Part shown: piece by piece, positions 36,001 to 47,879 of the stretch | Layout of the letters: the number at the start of each line of letters is the position of its first letter | Position numbering within the stretch: the stretch's first letter is position 1 | Source of the DNA: Dentipellis sp. KUC8613 | Lineage: Eukaryota > Basidiomycota > Agaricomycetes > Russulales > Hericiaceae | Assembly: GCA_002286715.1 (NCBI GenBank) | Contig: NSJX01000039.1 | Span: 195,774-259,773 of the forward strand | Length of the DNA: 64,000 nt | Direction: 5' to 3' | Made by a program: the position numbers and the translations under genes | Notes under the pieces: model-generated | The model's database searches: none | Told to the model about the DNA's origin: nothing | Seen by the model: the letters and a program-made list of their open reading frames with translations, nothing else

Positions 36001-36450
36001 GAGGATGAAGAGACACCCGAGGTTGCCGAGCCCGCGCGCGGTGAAGATGTGGCCGCCCGAGTCGATGCGGTGGTCGCGCTTCGGGTCGGGGTTGTGCAGG
36101 TAGTCGTCCGCCTCAGGCTGGTTGTTCGCGAGCGCGTACGTGCCCCACTCTGCGGGGTTCGCTGCGAGCGAGAACTGGCAGAAGTCTGGTCACTCCCACG
36201 CATACCCCGGTGGAAGGAGTGCGATACGTACCTTGTCGGAAAGCGAGGGTTGCTGCGCATGCGCGGTGACAAAGGTGAGCTACGGGGATGTCAGATTGGG
36301 TTCAGAGCAACGCACGGATGAAGAGCGGGAGGGCGAGGCGGAGGAGCGGGCTGCGAGGTAGGGCCCGGGTCCTCCCTTGGATGCGCTGCCGCCCGGCAGC
36401 AGGCTCGCAGAAGACGCGTCGGACTGGCGCATGAACGGTTGGAACGCCAT
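33058..36450 (-). CDS. SKN1: SKN1/KRE6-type beta-glucan synthesis protein (GH16-related)
   Basis: These type II membrane proteins of the secretory pathway are needed for beta-1,6-glucan of the fungal wall. The ATG at 36450 begins MAFQPFMRQSDASSASLLPG, a cytoplasmic Ser-rich tail. One membrane segment (GLGNLGCLFILAAGMLMLF, about 36000) follows. The luminal GH16-like domain contains DEWELVFSDEFNTDGRSFYP, ADLHYWQTNDLEWYDP, VPGLWPAVWTMGNLGRAGYG and the catalytic-type ExDxxE motif EIDVFEA (about 34330-34350). It ends with EMLVDYVRVYQPKGQ and FGQPKNRLLNGGTC, with TGA at 33058. More than ten short introns are inferred. All parts are present in order and no frame defect was seen. KRE6 and SKN1 are not distinguishable here, so the symbol stands for the family. 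Confidence 0.92.
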
Positions 36451-37294
36451 GGCTGCTGGCCGGAGTCGGAGGGTATAGAAGTGTGCTGTTAGACGTGGAG
36501 GAGAGAAAAGGAGGAGGAGGAGAGGGAAGAAAAGAGAGTGATGCCTGGCGAGGCAGTGAAGGATTGGAGAGAAAGAGAGCGTGTGCACTCGCTTCGGCAC
36601 CCGCTTCGACAACTCTACGCCTGCCTCTTTCGGTGCGCTAAGAATAGCCCGTCACACAGGCACATCCTCCCATTCGCTACCCACCTCTTCTCGACGATGG
36701 TAACCACTCGCTCTCTCCCTCCGCAGCAGAATAAAATACAGAAAACCTCCAGAGCATATGTGTCTACGAGCAGCTACGAGTGTTTAATTTCGAGAAACCG
36801 ACAAGCCCGCTGCACTGTGTCTGCGATCGTCTATACCCATCGGGACAGTTGGATCGCGTTTCTGTCCATCCAATCATCGCGTTCGCGACAGCCGAGCGGA
36901 CAAAGTGGCAACGACGACGGCAGTTGTGAATGTCAGCATTGGTAGTTCTGATCCAGTGGAGCACCGTGAATATAATATACAGTCAAGTTACACAACAAGC
37001 CAGTCAAGCGGCCGAGTTCTGAGGTACATGCAAGAAGCACAGGGATCGCCATTCCCGCACGGCGCAACGGAATTGTGGCGCGCAGGCGCAGGGAGCAAAA
37101 TGAAACAGATCGCGTGGGACGGATACTGTACATCTGTCATAAGGAATAAGCATAAGGATAAGTAAGTATCAAAGTCTGTCAACTCTCAAGCAACCGCCAC
37201 CCAGCCTCGAACAGATCATTGTCTGATCAATCACTGCACTGCAGCTCGTAGCGCGCTGCACGATCACACTAGTGCTCACTGCTGGCACGAGCAC
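36451..37294. other. intergenic, promoter side of SKN1/KRE6-type gene
   Basis: Purine-rich sequence (GAGGAG, GGAAGAAAAG on the + strand, so pyrimidine-rich in the gene's sense) lies just upstream of the start, typical of a fungal core promoter. No further gene was recognised. Confidence 0.5.
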
Positions 37295-38310
37295 CTATCC
37301 CGCCTCCTCCAGCGCACGCACCAGTGCCTCCGCGCTGGGCTTCGCGGGCACGGCGTCGACGCGCAGCCCGAGCTCCTGCCCGAGAAACTCCGCCGTCGTC
37401 GGCCCAATCGCCGCCACGCGCGCGCGCGGCTTACCCTGTGCATCGTCTACCCCAGGCAGCGCAAAGTGCGCCCGCAGGGCCGGCGTGACGTGCGCCGCGG
37501 CCGACGGCGCGAAGTACACGATCCACCAGGGCTCCTGTTGCTGTTCTACACTCCGCCTTGTCAGCTCGCAGTCCAGCAGACACATGTACATACAGTAGCA
37601 CTCACCCTCCGGCGCGCTCTGCATCGCGCGCCTGAGCGCCCCCTCGAACCCCGCCGCCCCGCGCGTCGCGTACACCTGCAGCGCGCGCAGCGCGACGCCG
37701 CCCTGCTCGAGCATCGCCGGCAGCGTCTCGCGGTTCTTGTCGCCCGTGAGGTACAGCAGGCGCGCCTGTGCCGGCGCCGCGACGTCGTGCAGGATAAAGC
37801 GCGCGAGGAGCTCCGCCGTGCCCGTCTCTGCGCCCCCACGGATGTCGGCCGGGCACAGCCGTGCGTGTGCGGGCGCGTGGGCGTGTGTGGAGGCGATGGA
37901 CGTGAGGAAAGATGCCGTGGCGGGCCCGACGGCGTAGAAGGGCGTCGTGCGCCAGTCGGCGTGCGGTGCTTCATCTGGGATATGTGAATATGTGAATATG
38001 TGTACGAGCACACGCACGACGCGGCGAGCTACCTGCCTTGTCCCTCCCTCTGACTTTCGTCCTCATCCTCGTCCTCACTTCCACCCACAGCAGACGCCCA
38101 CGCCTCGCCCGCCCTCGCACTCGTCACCACCACGCCCCGCACGCCCGCCGCGCCCGGGCCCGCACGCACGAGCGCGCGCAGCTCGCGTGCGTTCACGAGC
38201 GCCGTCTCGAGCACGGGCACCGCGACGGGCGTGAAGCCCGCGCGCGCGAGGGCGGATGCGTACCGGTCGTCGGGGGGCGTTGGGGCGCGCAGGAGGAGGA
38301 CGGGGGCCAT
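37295..38310 (-). CDS. HEM4: uroporphyrinogen-III synthase
   Basis: The enzyme cyclises hydroxymethylbilane to uroporphyrinogen III in haem biosynthesis. The first exon (ATG at 38310) reads MAPVLLLRAPTPPDDRYASA, then VPVLETALVN and VRGVVVTSARAGEAWA, the conserved first Rossmann-like half. After an intron, a second exon has FYAVGPATASFLTSI, RLLYLTGDKNRETLP and ALQVYATRG. A last exon has PWWIVYFAPSAAAHV and RVAAIGPTTAEFLGQELGL with the typical C-terminal helix, ending EALVRALEEAG and stop at 37295. Three exons and two introns give a protein of usual length for this family. An internal acidic linker (SEDEDEDES) near the first splice junction is species-specific. The coding sequence is very GC-rich. 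Confidence 0.92.
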
Positions 38311-38639
38311 GAGCGTTCGTGGTGGATTCGGACAGCTTGCTCAAGGACAGGTGTGAAGCCGGACGCGTTGCCGGGCCGGCCGGCGCGGGACGGGGATCCC
38401 GGCTGCCCATTGGTCGCCTGTAGGATGGTCGACTGAGGATTGCACGAAGCCGGTCGTACGAAGAAGTTTCAACAGATGTGGGACTCAGGAGTATGCGAGA
38501 CACTGATGAGCGACGACTGTCTTTTTTTTGTATACATTCTCATATTTCTTTTTGTTGCGGTGCGCATGCAGGTCATGAGGATGGTACAATACTCTATCCA
38601 ATGGGGGCGTGATCGGGTCAAGACCTCGACGGTACCTCA

Positions 38640-39798
38640 GGCTGCTTGTCCTAGTCCCACCCCATCCCTTCAAAAGGGACCCGAAAGTCCTCATCCTCAT
38701 CCCTGACCTGTCCCCCTCACCTTCGTCAGACAATAGACGCTTGCCATCCCAACAAACCTCCAGAACCTCTCTTTTGATCTCCCTGTGCATGCGTATCGTA
38801 TAGCAATCTTCCAGTAAGATCCTCTGCATCGGGTTCGTCATTCGTCGCATACACAGCCACCTCAGGAGCATCTCGCCCACACCAGTATCTTCGATGTGTA
38901 CATCATGCAGCGCAATGTTCCTCATAGCGGGGAACAGCAATCCTTCCGAGTCAGGCCCGGGGTGATTCAGCGCCAACACCTCGCCCAGACTCACCGCCAC
39001 CGTGTTCTCGACGGCGACCTCGCACACCTGAACACACACCCCGAGAAATTTAACCAATCACCCGCACCGAGCGTGTCCCCGCAGCAGAGATGCAGCAGCT
39101 CGACATGGGCGAGAGGCAGCACGCCTGTGAGCACCGCGAGCTGCTGCGCTGCATCTTGCCTATGGTGTCCCGGGAACCCCCCGAGCGTCAGCTTCAACGC
39201 ATACCGCAGCGTCGTCCACGCAGGCAGCGGCTCGTCCGCGCGCGTGCTCTCCCACATCTCCACCTCGAGGCCGTAGGCGATGTCCCGAAGAGCTCCTCGG
39301 GGAGGGACAGCATGGGCATTTTGTCCGGCGGGAAATGGAGGTGCATAAGTTCGACCGTCTCCAGCATTGGCGCGGGGGTCCGGGCTCCTCCACTCTATCC
39401 AGAGATCCCGCATGTGGAACAGATGGTGCTCGAGCACTGGGCCGAGATCTGTTTCTCTTTCCTGGGCTGGATTGTATGCGATGACGATCGGAGCCGTCCG
39501 CGAGCGGCGCAGAAATTCTTGTGTCCATGGTGGTCCTATAAAAAATGGGATACGAGACCACAGGAAAGCGTGGCTGGGCGCGGCCGAGCGCCAGTGCCGA
39601 CAAACATAGGTAACCTCGATCCATCCGAAGACTACTTTTCTGGGCTTTCCGTGATTTGCGAGGATGCAAGGATAATTTTCTACCTGGAGAAGGCTGTATA
39701 AGTACGTGCGCCAGGATTTCGATGGAAAGCCGATTGGCGCGTGCGACGGCGTTGAAGCGTGTGCGTAGCGAACACATCACCGTCGACCCAGCGGCCAT
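38640..39798 (-). pseudogene. frameshifted F-box/LRR-like gene
   Basis: The family segments occur in order but in different frames. First is STVMCSLRTRFNAVARANRL (39780). Next is VTYVCRHWRSAAPSHAFLWS (about 39600, another frame), then a shortened middle with HLFHMRDLWIEW. The C-terminal module follows: LAVLTGVLPLAHVELLHLCC, a shift near 39020, then VCEVAVENTVAVSLGEVLAL and NPMQRILLEDCYTI. Part of the leucine-rich region is absent, as in the 31.3-kb gene. Frame changes without splice sites indicate a pseudogene. Confidence 0.7.
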
Positions 39799-39998
39799 CT
39801 CGAGCTCCAGTGCCGTTCGTACATCTGCACTGTGTTAGCTCAAGCTGTCCAAGCTCCAATGGCTTTCCAGTACGGCGATTATCTTTTCGTGCTCAACTAT
39901 AAGGATTATCAGCTATCCTAGAAGAGATACTCCCAATCATGAATGCGTAACGGCGCTCGAGATCATTACAGTACGAAACCTGCCAGCAACCACTCTGA

Positions 39999-40640
39999 TC
40001 AAACAGAGGGGGAAGGAATAGGTGATGGGCTTATGTAGTCGGAATCGTTATCTTCCTCGAGAATTCGTAAGTGTTTCCAAGCCACCCGAGCCCGACGAAT
40101 TTCACAGTAAATGGTCTGCAATGTCTCTCTTTGGAGAACACAATTAGTGATGGTGATTTGTTGCAAGGGACACAATCTCATGCGAGACTTCAGCCATCCC
40201 GGGAGCCAAGAGGAGTGCCCTCGTTTGAAGTTAAAGTTGATTCTTGACAGCATGAGAGACGTAAGAGACAGAAAGAGGACTCGTGGTTGTTCTTCGCTCG
40301 ATTCGACGACGTCTGGCGAGAAACCTTCCCGTAGATGGACAGGGCAGTTGACACTGATCTCAACATGCCACAGCTCCTGGCATCTGCCAAACAAGTCGAA
40401 ATAGCCTTCGGCAGGCCACGGATCACCATGTTCAAGTTCCATCTTGAGTTTTTTGATGTCTTCGAAGGGAATCATGGTGCACATCGCCATGATCTCTGCG
40501 GGATTCATGGCTTTCCCACAGAATTCAAGCTTGTATGTGATTCCTCCACTAAAAGCTGCAGATCGGCAATTTGGGCGACCTGTATCCAAGCAAGAGTGTT
40601 CCCACCCGATGTTGAAGTCTGACCATGATTGTCCAATGGT
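39999..40640 (-). pseudogene. F-box family C-terminal fragment
   Basis: Only the C-terminal module is present: MNPAEIMAMCTMIPFEDIKK, YFDLFGRCQELWHVEISVNC, LFLSLTSLMLSRINF and LCPLQQITITNCVLQRETLQ, ending in a short acidic and Ser/Pro tail. No F-box or VCRxWRS segment precedes it. Upstream on its strand lies an oppositely oriented fragment of the same family, so the frame above about 40640 is antisense of that fragment. It is likely non-functional. Confidence 0.6.
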
Positions 40641-41043
40641 CAGCCGACAGATGCATGGCTTCCACAAGAAGCTACCCGACTGGGTATGGCTTCGCACGTG
40701 CCTAGCACCACTACAGAGGATAAACATAATGATGACCAACATCGACGACAAAACTCTCTGGAATATCAGGTACTATGTCCCTGTCTTACTGGACGATGAT
40801 TATCTGCAGAAAGTCATCTATCACTCGGATGATGAGTTTGACAGTTCGGACGAGGACGGTAACTCTGAGGGTAGTGACTCCAGCGCCGACCAGGTCGACT
40901 GGTTCAACGATTATATTGATGATGATGATGATGACTCCAGTGAAGAGGGTGGCGAGTCTGAGTTGGACGTGGATGGCCTCGGAAAATCCGACGACCACGC
41001 GGAGTCTGACGCAGCGAGCCTCATGGATTGGACTTCGGACTGA
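40640..41043 (+). pseudogene. F-box family C-terminal fragment, head-to-head with the previous one
   Basis: The frame contains KKLPDWVWLRTCLAPLQRIN and MMTNIDDKTLWNIRYYVP, matching the final leucine-rich/DC segment of the family. A long acidic tail with a GAT-repeat aspartate run (about 40919-40938) ends in TGA at 41043. No upstream module exists on this strand. Together with the minus-strand fragment it forms an inverted pair meeting near 40640. Confidence 0.55.
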
Positions 41044-41580
41044 GGCTGGCGTCGAATGTGCACCCACGACACAAGGCTTCCTGTGACCAGATACTACAAG
41101 AATCAGCGCATTCGTCGGTGGAGAAAACCCAAGAAATCGATATATCAATGCTTCATCTAGTTTCTTCGTAACTGTGACCCAGCAAAATGTTTGTTAGCCT
41201 CATACTACCGCCCACCATCCATCGATACCTTCCCATGGACAACACCATACACGCCCATCCTATTCCTAGGTCACCAATTTCGTGCCCATGGATTGATCAG
41301 TATAATGTTACAGAAGGAGGCGGGCGTTCTTGCCAGCGGGTTTGGACGCGCGGTGCTGGGTTTGGGTTGGGTTTGGGTTTGGGTTGGACCGTCACTATTA
41401 ATCTCAGATCTATAGGTGGCAGCGGAATCATGACTCCGGGAAATAAAGGCCAGAGAGTAGCAGCGGGCAGATCCCAGGCTCAGGTCTAGAGAAAAAAATG
41501 TTGTCAGGGTCGACAGATACAGTACATGCCTATGCTACAAAGTCCTCAGTCTTCAGAATCCATATCGACGACACTACATA
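41044..41580. other. intergenic, no gene recognised
   Basis: A TTTGGG/TTGGG-rich run lies at about 41355-41388. No gene is visible. Confidence 0.5.
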
Positions 41581-43779
41581 TCAGGATAAGCCGTTCAGCA
41601 GCATTGTGAATAGCCAGGATGCGCACCAAGCCTCCGATTCCCGTGACGCGGGGATATATGACGAGAATTCAAACGAGCGGCCAACGAAGCTCCCGGGGTT
41701 GAAGACGTGGCATCCTTCGTATGTCATGCGGTAGCTCTCGTACTTATCTGCTAGCACGACCTATGTATATGGCAATGAGTATCTAATGATGGGGAGGAGA
41801 AGGAGAAGTGCGACGCACGGCGGTCGGCAGAGGGTACAAGCGCAGCGCGTGATCGTATTCTGACAGCACAGGTTGCACGTTGTTCGTGAGCGGTGTGAGA
41901 TGGCTCTGGTCGAGAACAGACTGCACAAGCTGTGGAAGACAAAATTAGCACCGTACCGTGCGACAGCCGGAGGGAGACGATAACATACATATCGCTTCAG
42001 CTCCTCGTTCCGCACCGCAGGCTTCACGCCGACCAAATTGCGCAGCATCCGCGCCATCATATCCTCTCTGAAAACTACGATCTCCTGCCCGAAGAACTTG
42101 ATCCTACACGGATTGCTCGCGAAGTGGATCCTGGGTACCTTCGTCTTGAGACGAGCAGTGAAGGAGGACAGTAGTGGTCGGCGCGGGAGGATCGCGTTGA
42201 CGGCAAGGTCGAGGGGACCAGGGACCAGCACAAAGTGTGTGCCTTGTGTGATGATCGGGTACGATGCAATCAAGTCTGCCAGGGCATCAAAGCCCTCTGT
42301 CCTCGTTGCTCAGCTTCGAGGAGATGTATCAAAATGGAATGAAGACCGACCATGGTATCGCTGGATATCGCGACTGTTCCCCTGCGCAATGCCGCGGCTG
42401 GTAAAGTTCCCGCAGAGCACTATCACCTTGGGGATGAAATTGTTCTCCATGCAGTTATCGAATATTTTACCGAGACCTTTCAGCGTATCCGGATGATCGA
42501 GCCAAACGTCAGAGAGAAAGAAGAAGTTCATGTGCGAGAAGTCTTCTTGTATTCGAATCGCATATTGCGTCTGTGAAATGGCGTGTTGATAAGCAGGCTT
42601 GGTCGGCAAAAAAAAAGTAAAATCGTCACATCTTCTGCAGGCGTGGTAGCACCTTTGCCGAGGAAGTCGACATGACCGTATATTGACCTGGTCGTCAAGT
42701 GTTATCAAGATAGATGGCTACATGGAGTAGATGCGGCTACCTTGCTGTCTCGCGACTCTCGCAAGGCGGATGGCCAATCGCGATCACGATAAAAGTTGCA
42801 TCTTCTGTGTAGTCTCCTTCGACAAGGACAAATGAACCTTCTGTAAAGAGACCTTCACTGGGTTGGTCCTTTGCTTACTGTATTGGACTATGTTTCCTCG
42901 GACAGTAAGTCAGATCGGTACGTACCAGAAGTGTGAAGTCGAGCTCAACTACTCCGTCTTGATCCTCTAGACACAGCTTGCCCTCCTTCGTGTGCGACAG
43001 CATCCCAAATAGCAAAAATCGCTGCCCTGCCCGTCCAAGGAGCTGCTTCGTCGACTTGATCTACAAGGAGGAAGAATATTAAATCCACAAATGAAGTTGA
43101 AACATGGATGCAACTCGCTGTGAGGAGCCGCTCCCTATCACGTGTAGGCAATGTCGATGGCGTGAAGTGCTCATTTCGCAGGATCGTTTGCCTAATGATG
43201 TTTAGCCGGTTTCGCACCGCCCATACGCGTGATTCGGCCGTCCCCAGCGCAGACAGCGCATGCGATGCTCTATCACGACGAGTCCAGTCAGGGTTGACCC
43301 TCAGAGCCCATAGGACGAACTCACTTTTCAAATGCTCCACGCTCGACACTCCAATTCCACAGTGGCATCTCAAAAGCGTCAACGAAGAACAGATGCTTCT
43401 CCGGGTCGAGGGCCACGTCTGAGAACCGCTGTCCGCCTTGTTGTCCTGCATCTTGGAGAGCCTCATACACTCGCCGTAAGACGGGCAGCGACACTTTCAT
43501 AAGGGCATCTATAAGGGAGATTAGAGTATATTTTGCAGAGTGACGTCGGGAGTACCATCTTGTTTATTGTACTCCCTCGCAAGCAATTCTATAGAGAGCT
43601 CTACATCCTCATCCGCGATGTCGTGTTCGTCAAGAACAGCCTCGAGGAATGCGAGTTCTTCTGGACCGAGCGCGTGGCCGTATTTACGGAAGATCTGTAT
43701 TGGTATGAGCGGTTTCAGCGAATAAAATGCACGTGAGAATAATGACCCGAATTATCGTCCGTCTGCGTGCCTCTGACAT
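41581..43779 (-). CDS. DPB2: DNA polymerase epsilon subunit 2 (B subunit)
   Basis: Dpb2 is the essential second subunit of the leading-strand polymerase and links it to the CMG helicase. The ATG at 43779 starts [12 protein letters not shown] 51-nt intron joins this to [20 protein letters not shown], the N-terminal domain. Later exons give [37 protein letters not shown] and [20 protein letters not shown]. The calcineurin-like (catalytically inactive in this family) domain has [56 protein letters not shown] and [20 protein letters not shown]. The C-terminus has [20 protein letters not shown]. The final residues before TGA at 41581 differ from the usual acidic ending. About ten short introns are inferred. 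Its promoter is shared with CTP1, 253 bases away. Confidence 0.92.
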
Positions 43780-44032
43780 GGAGACAAGACGAAGAAGTTG
43801 AGGAACGTGAAGAGTGTAGCCACGGTACTGTACCACGCAGGAGCGCGTCGCGACGCGTTTATTTGCTCTTATTTGTACCTCTCGTGACTCTTTCCTAATT
43901 CGTTCTCGTCATCTTCCGTCCCCTCCCAGTCCCTCTCCCGACCGTATATCCCCAGTGAGTGCATCTGGCTATTCTCAACTTGATAACAACCGACAGACTG
44001 AACATATAACGGAAGAAAGGAAGTCTCGAGCC

Positions 44033-45375
44033 ATGTCGCGTAAAGAGAACCCTCTGCATTCGCTCATTGCGGGTACAACCGCCGGTGCGGTCGAAGCGTT
44101 AGTCACACTCCGTCTCTTTTGAATCGATTGACCTCTAGATGTGCGAAGTTGACTATTTTTAATACAGTTTTGTGACTTACCCAACTGAATTTGTCAAAAC
44201 GCGCTCGCAATTTGGTGGTAAGGTGCGTTCACCGGCTGTCGGGCTTGTCACAAGAATTTTTGACATATCTTCCTTCGCAGCGCGAGGGACCTATAACGAT
44301 CATTCGCGAGACGCTACGCACGCAGGGAGTGAAGGGGCTGTACTCTGGATGCACAGCACTTGTGGTCGGGAATTCGGCGAAGGCGGGAGTGCGCTTCGTC
44401 TCGTATGACCATTTTAAGCACATGCTAGCGGATAAAGATGTGAGTCCATCTCATTCTCATCAAACTGCCAGTCTTGGATCGTGCTGATGGTATACTGTGG
44501 AGGGCAAAGTGAGTCCGCCGCGAAGTTTGCTAGGTACGTCGATTAGCGTTGTCCTTCGCGAGGGCGAGCAATGACTTCGAGGCCAGCGGGATTGGGTGCG
44601 GGGATGATGGAGGCCATCTTTGCGGTTACACCGTCTGAGACAATCAAGTACGTGTGTACCTCCGCATGCGACCTGCACTTTGTCCGACTACGTGTCCGCT
44701 TACAGGACGAAACTCATCGACGATGCCAAGCGCCCGCATCCTCAATATCGTGGATTAATTCATGGGACAGCCTCTATTGTTCGTGAAGAGGGTCTCCGTG
44801 GGATATATCGCGGACTTTTCCCCGTCGTATGCTTTCCTTCTTCAGTACTTTTCTTGGGAATCGAGACTCACAGGTTACACGCGACAGATGATGCGCCAGG
44901 GCGCGAATTCGGCCGTACGCTTCACTACGTACAGCACCGTCAAGCAATTTGTACAGAGCCGCACGAGACCAGGACAGCAACTACCAGCTGGTGTCACGTT
45001 CGGGATCGGCGCCATTGCAGGTCTAGTCACTGTTTATACGACTATGCCACTCGAGTCAGGATATGCTTTCTCTTTTCCGTGAGAGTTCAGCTGACCGTTT
45101 TTGCAGTGTGGTCAAGACTCGGATGCAATCGCTCGAAGCCAGCGCGCAATACCGCAACTCATTCCATTGCGCGTACCGCATTTTCACGGAAGAAGGCGTG
45201 CGTCGCTTTTGGACTGGTACAACGCCTAGATTAGCGAGGCTCATCGTCAGTGTCTTCATCGTTATGTCAATTGTGATGCTGGTCGCTGAAATAGTACACG
45301 ATACAGATGAGTGGAGGCATTGTATTCACGATATACGAAAGGGTTATCGGGCTGATTGGGAGTGGCGCAGCGTAA
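44033..45375 (+). CDS. CTP1: mitochondrial citrate (tricarboxylate) carrier
   Basis: This SLC25-family protein of the inner mitochondrial membrane exchanges citrate, probably for malate or other carboxylates, supplying cytosolic acetyl-CoA. The ATG at 44033 reads MSRKENPLHSLIAGTTAGAV. The three carrier signatures are visible after splicing: YPTEFVKTRSQ, TPSETIKTKLI and MPLDVVKTRMQ. The first repeat continues REGPITIIRETLRTQGVKGL, and the second has HGTASIVREEGLRGIYRGLF. The order and the SET and DVV variants match citrate carriers. About nine exons lie in 1.3 kb. The end is SGGIVFTIYERVIGLIGSG with TAA at 45373-45375. A partial duplicate lies at 47.9-48.2 kb. Confidence 0.9.
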
Positions 45376-45798
45376 GGCGATGTGCCCTGACAATGGAGTA
45401 ATTTGCTTCGCCGTTATCACAAAAACGTGCATTAAGCGTGCTTACGCTTACATTGTCCTGGTGAGTATGGGCGTAAGACGAGATAAGGCGACCTTCGGTC
45501 CTTTCTGAACAAGGAGTGTGTAGCACAAAGACCCATTGTCATATATACACATATATGTATGGGCGCAGCGCCAACAACGCAAGGTTGTCACCACCACTCT
45601 TCTTTTTCCTCCTCCACCAAGTTCTCCAGGACGATCTAGTAATATCTCGGGCGTCCAAATCCTCAAACGTACGCCGAGGTGAGATTCGTATCCTTCGATC
45701 TTTTTTGTATCACTAACACGTGGGGTCTTCCGTGCATCAGCCGCTCCATCGGTCACGTCGCCCTACCGTACATAGAGATCTCCATCGTGGCGCCACTT

Positions 45799-47406
45799 AT
45801 GTGCTCTTCCTGCAGCCGTCACAGCGCAATTGCGCATGTCAACAAGCTTTCTCCAGAAACCCTTGCCTACATCTTCGACTTCCTTCGGGTATTAGATTGT
45901 CCTCACTGCCTGTTCGTGAATGACGGTCGAAAGGAGCCTTACATAGGATGGGTCTTGGTCACTTACGTCTGTCGACGCTGGAGGTCTATTGCGCTCGACG
46001 ATCCCCGCTTATGGAGCGTCATTCCTGTTTTTCTAGGCCCTCTGTGGACCCAGGAATTCTTACAACGGGCACGGACGGTCCCCATCACTGTCGACAACGT
46101 TCTGGCCGAGCATCGTATGCCGGGAGCTGGGTCAGCCATTGGCTTTGTAGATTTTGTCCTTCGACACTTTCATCGTATGAAAGAAATTGGGATCGCAGCA
46201 TCTGCCAGCGAATTAGCCCCGATCTTTCCTTCACTCCAAGTGGCCGCCCCCGTATTGGAGAAATTTTGTATGCACAATAACGGGGGGCATCTACCTCTGT
46301 TGCCCACAGTCCTCTTCAATCAAACCGCACCTCGACTCCGTTTCATTGACATCCAGCAATTTGATTTCATGTGGTCTTCGTTGACATTCAGCGGTCTGGT
46401 TGAACTTAGTCTCTTCAGGTCACCACATAGCACCACTGCGCCCAAATCCGAACAGCATAATTTCAGGCAGTTTCTCCTCGCTCTCTCGAAGATGCCTGCA
46501 CTGGAGAAGCTGTCATTGTGTCACACATTGCCATTGCCACCTGTTGACACCACTTGCGACGTGGCTCCTATTACCTTGCCCCGCCTCCAAGACCTTTCCC
46601 TAACCGATGATGGTCTCAAATGCGTGGTGGCCCTCAAACATATAGTCACGCCCTTCACAACGAATCATTGGATCGATTTTGTCTTTTCTACGGTCAATAT
46701 GCACGACATTGAACAGGCATACTCTTGGTTCATCTCCCGAATCGGTACCTTTCCTCCAAACCCCTTTGCGTTGTTGTTAGAACCATATGAAGCGAGGTTT
46801 TCCGTCGCTTGGGAGCCTTCCCTCAGCGGCATGGGACTTGACGAGGCCACTCACGAGCCCACTTATGAGCTCACCTTCCATGGCGTCGAAAGCATGGACG
46901 AAACTTTCGCAGAGCTCGAGACGATATGTATGGCAATGCCCTTGGCCCGTATGAAGAGGTTGACCATTGATCTGCCGTACCGGAACTCATGGACCACGCA
47001 GGAATGGTTCTCCATCTTTGGCAAGTGCGAAAAAGTACGCGAATTGGAGATCTACGACTACTGTACAACCGACATTCTTCAAGCTCTTGCTTCGGTGAAT
47101 CCAACAGAGGGGCTTTCTCGACCTCTTTTCCCGTCCTTGGATTACATGTCGCTGGGGTCTATCGACTGCAAGAATCACCGACGGATGTGCGAGAAAGTGG
47201 TGACGTGGTTGACACTCCGCCAGAGGATGGATCCTTTGCGGGAGCTAGATTTCGTAGATTGCACTCCCATGGCGGACGATTTGATCCACAAGCTTCAAGA
47301 CATAATCCCTGAGGTGGGGTGCCAATATTGGGATGACAGAGACTTCTGTTGCTGCTGCTGCTCAGAGTCCGAAGAGTCTGAGGGTACGTCGATCTCCGGT
47401 GAATGA
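45799..47406 (+). CDS. F-box/LRR-like protein (sister of the 49.1-kb gene)
   Basis: This is an intact member of the local family (535 residues from this ATG). Segments run MCSSCSRHSAIAHVNKLSPE, the F-box helix LAYIFDFLRVLD, GWVLVTYVCRRWRSIALDDP and LWTQEFLQRARTVPITVD. Leucine-rich segments follow (APRLRFIDIQQFDFMWSSL, MPALEKLSLCHTLPLPPV). The C-terminal module has WFSIFGKCEKVRELEIYDYC, LFPSLDYMSLGSIDCK and LRELDFVDCTPM, then a cysteine run and an acidic tail. The ATG corresponds to the Met of the VMCSLRTR motif. Upstream codons IEISIVAPL align with LEMDAVSMV of paralogues, so the true start may lie further 5' behind an intron (the open frame extends to 45679). The presumed role is SCF substrate recognition; the target is unknown. 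Confidence 0.8.
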   Translation: MCSSCSRHSAIAHVNKLSPETLAYIFDFLRVLDCPHCLFVNDGRKEPYIGWVLVTYVCRRWRSIALDDPRLWSVIPVFLGPLWTQEFLQRARTVPITVDNVLAEHRMPGAGSAIGFVDFVLRHFHRMKEIGIAASASELAPIFPSLQVAAPVLEKFCMHNNGGHLPLLPTVLFNQTAPRLRFIDIQQFDFMWSSLTFSGLVELSLFRSPHSTTAPKSEQHNFRQFLLALSKMPALEKLSLCHTLPLPPVDTTCDVAPITLPRLQDLSLTDDGLKCVVALKHIVTPFTTNHWIDFVFSTVNMHDIEQAYSWFISRIGTFPPNPFALLLEPYEARFSVAWEPSLSGMGLDEATHEPTYELTFHGVESMDETFAELETICMAMPLARMKRLTIDLPYRNSWTTQEWFSIFGKCEKVRELEIYDYCTTDILQALASVNPTEGLSRPLFPSLDYMSLGSIDCKNHRRMCEKVVTWLTLRQRMDPLRELDFVDCTPMADDLIHKLQDIIPEVGCQYWDDRDFCCCCCSESEESEGTSISGE

Positions 47407-47879
47407 ATGCATTGGAAATCAGTACCTCATCTGTTCCCGGAGTCACATTTACCATACTCTCAATTGTTTCAACCACCTTCTAGAACTATTCCAGTCGTCG
47501 TACCGCCTACGCATGATTGTCGTCCATCGTTGTCGTGGTGCCCGAGTCACAGTTCCTACACATTCGCCTATGATATTGTGTTTTATCTCCTGACTGAATG
47601 TGAGTGTGGGGCGGCACTGGAATATATATAGGGGTTTGTAGTGGTTGTTGTAGTACTCAAGTACTCTTCGGTGAGGGAGCTATGATCAGTCTCAACTTGA
47701 AAGAACTGAGGCCCGAAGTCACAAGTCCGGGCGCTCCCGGGCGGTCACGGTTGAACGCAACGTCGACCTCAAATGTTCCTGCGCGCGTCTACTTTCATAG
47801 TTCTGACAGTCTCCCTTTGACAGTCGAAAGTGGTCTCATGCTGCTAGGTCCGCAGTGCGCACGTTTATATGGATACGAT

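Noticed and set aside
40444..40640. Plus-strand coding upstream of the F-box C-terminal fragment
   Set aside because: It is antisense to the minus-strand fragment that shows real family motifs there.
41355..41388. TTTGGG/TTGGG run resembling interstitial telomere repeats
   Set aside because: Agaricomycete telomeres are expected to be TTAGGG; this run is short, irregular and lacks the A, so it is treated as low-complexity DNA.
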